Source: Candidatus Faecivivens stercorigallinarum
GTDB lineage: Bacteria; Bacillota; Clostridia; Oscillospirales; Ruminococcaceae
DNA: 5,918 nucleotides
Direction: 5' to 3'
NCBI GenBank assembly: GCA_018715465.1
Contig: DVLN01000016.1
Coordinates: forward strand, 1 to 5,918
Shown here piece by piece: positions 5,876 to 5,918 of the stretch; the first letter of the stretch is position 1, and each line of letters begins with the position of its first letter. The translations under genes and the position numbers were made by a program. The notes under the pieces are model-generated. The model was not told where the DNA came from. It made no database searches and saw only the letters and a list, made by a program, of their open reading frames with translations.

Positions 5876-5918
5876 AAGGAGGGGGATTGAATTAGAAACA
5901 ATGAATCTTTGTTTCCGT
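5876..5918 (+). other. Strong Shine-Dalgarno stretch and possible truncated gene start at right edge
   Basis: AAGGAGGGGG (5876-5885) is a very strong plus-strand Shine-Dalgarno sequence, with a second AAGGAG around 5862-5867. The nearest ATG is at 5901 (MNLCFR to the edge), with 18 bases between AGGAGG and that ATG, farther than normal. The same frame is open back to an ATT at 5886, which is too close. GAAACAA (5895-5901) and TTGTTTC (5909-5915) can pair as a 7-bp hairpin with a 7-base loop. Too little is visible to name a product. Confidence 0.25.

Overview
The window looks like chromosome of a Gram-positive anaerobe of the Clostridia type. The signs are strong AGGAGG-type ribosome sites before every gene, sigma-A-like promoters with extended -10 boxes, mid-range base composition, a short FeoA plus FeoB pair, and a WYL/MmcQ-DUF3795/GyrI gene set. 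This placement is inference; no rRNA or other phylogenetic marker is present.

Left part (1-3278): the membrane domain of an ABC exporter half-transporter runs leftward off the window edge (1-856, minus). About 245 bases with promoters facing both ways separate it from a rightward operon of three tightly packed genes: a DeoR/YafY-type WYL-domain regulator (1102-2004), a two-part protein joining an MmcQ/YjbR domain to a cysteine-rich DUF3795 domain (2020-2649), and a GyrI-like small-molecule-binding protein (2649-3278). The spacings are 15 bp and a 1-base TAATG overlap. The regulator could control both its own operon and the divergent exporter. MmcQ is named from the mitomycin C cluster, and GyrI-like proteins include hydrolases of cyclopropane-bearing DNA alkylators. 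The set can therefore be read as a candidate sense/trap/hydrolyse/export module against a reactive DNA-damaging compound. This is a hypothesis.

Middle (3279-3360): the gap between convergent genes holds a perfect 13-bp hairpin that can serve as a terminator for both strands, better for the minus strand.

Right part (3361-5918): a leftward feoA-feoB ferrous iron uptake operon. Its leader has a TTGACG-17-TACCAT promoter and an 18-bp dyad between promoter and ribosome site. Further right are a hairpin followed by eight T on the minus strand, which insulates feoAB from whatever lies upstream, and a purine-rich plus-strand stretch with a strong Shine-Dalgarno sequence. The latter may be the start of a rightward gene cut off by the window end. 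No tRNA, rRNA, CRISPR array or insertion sequence was seen.
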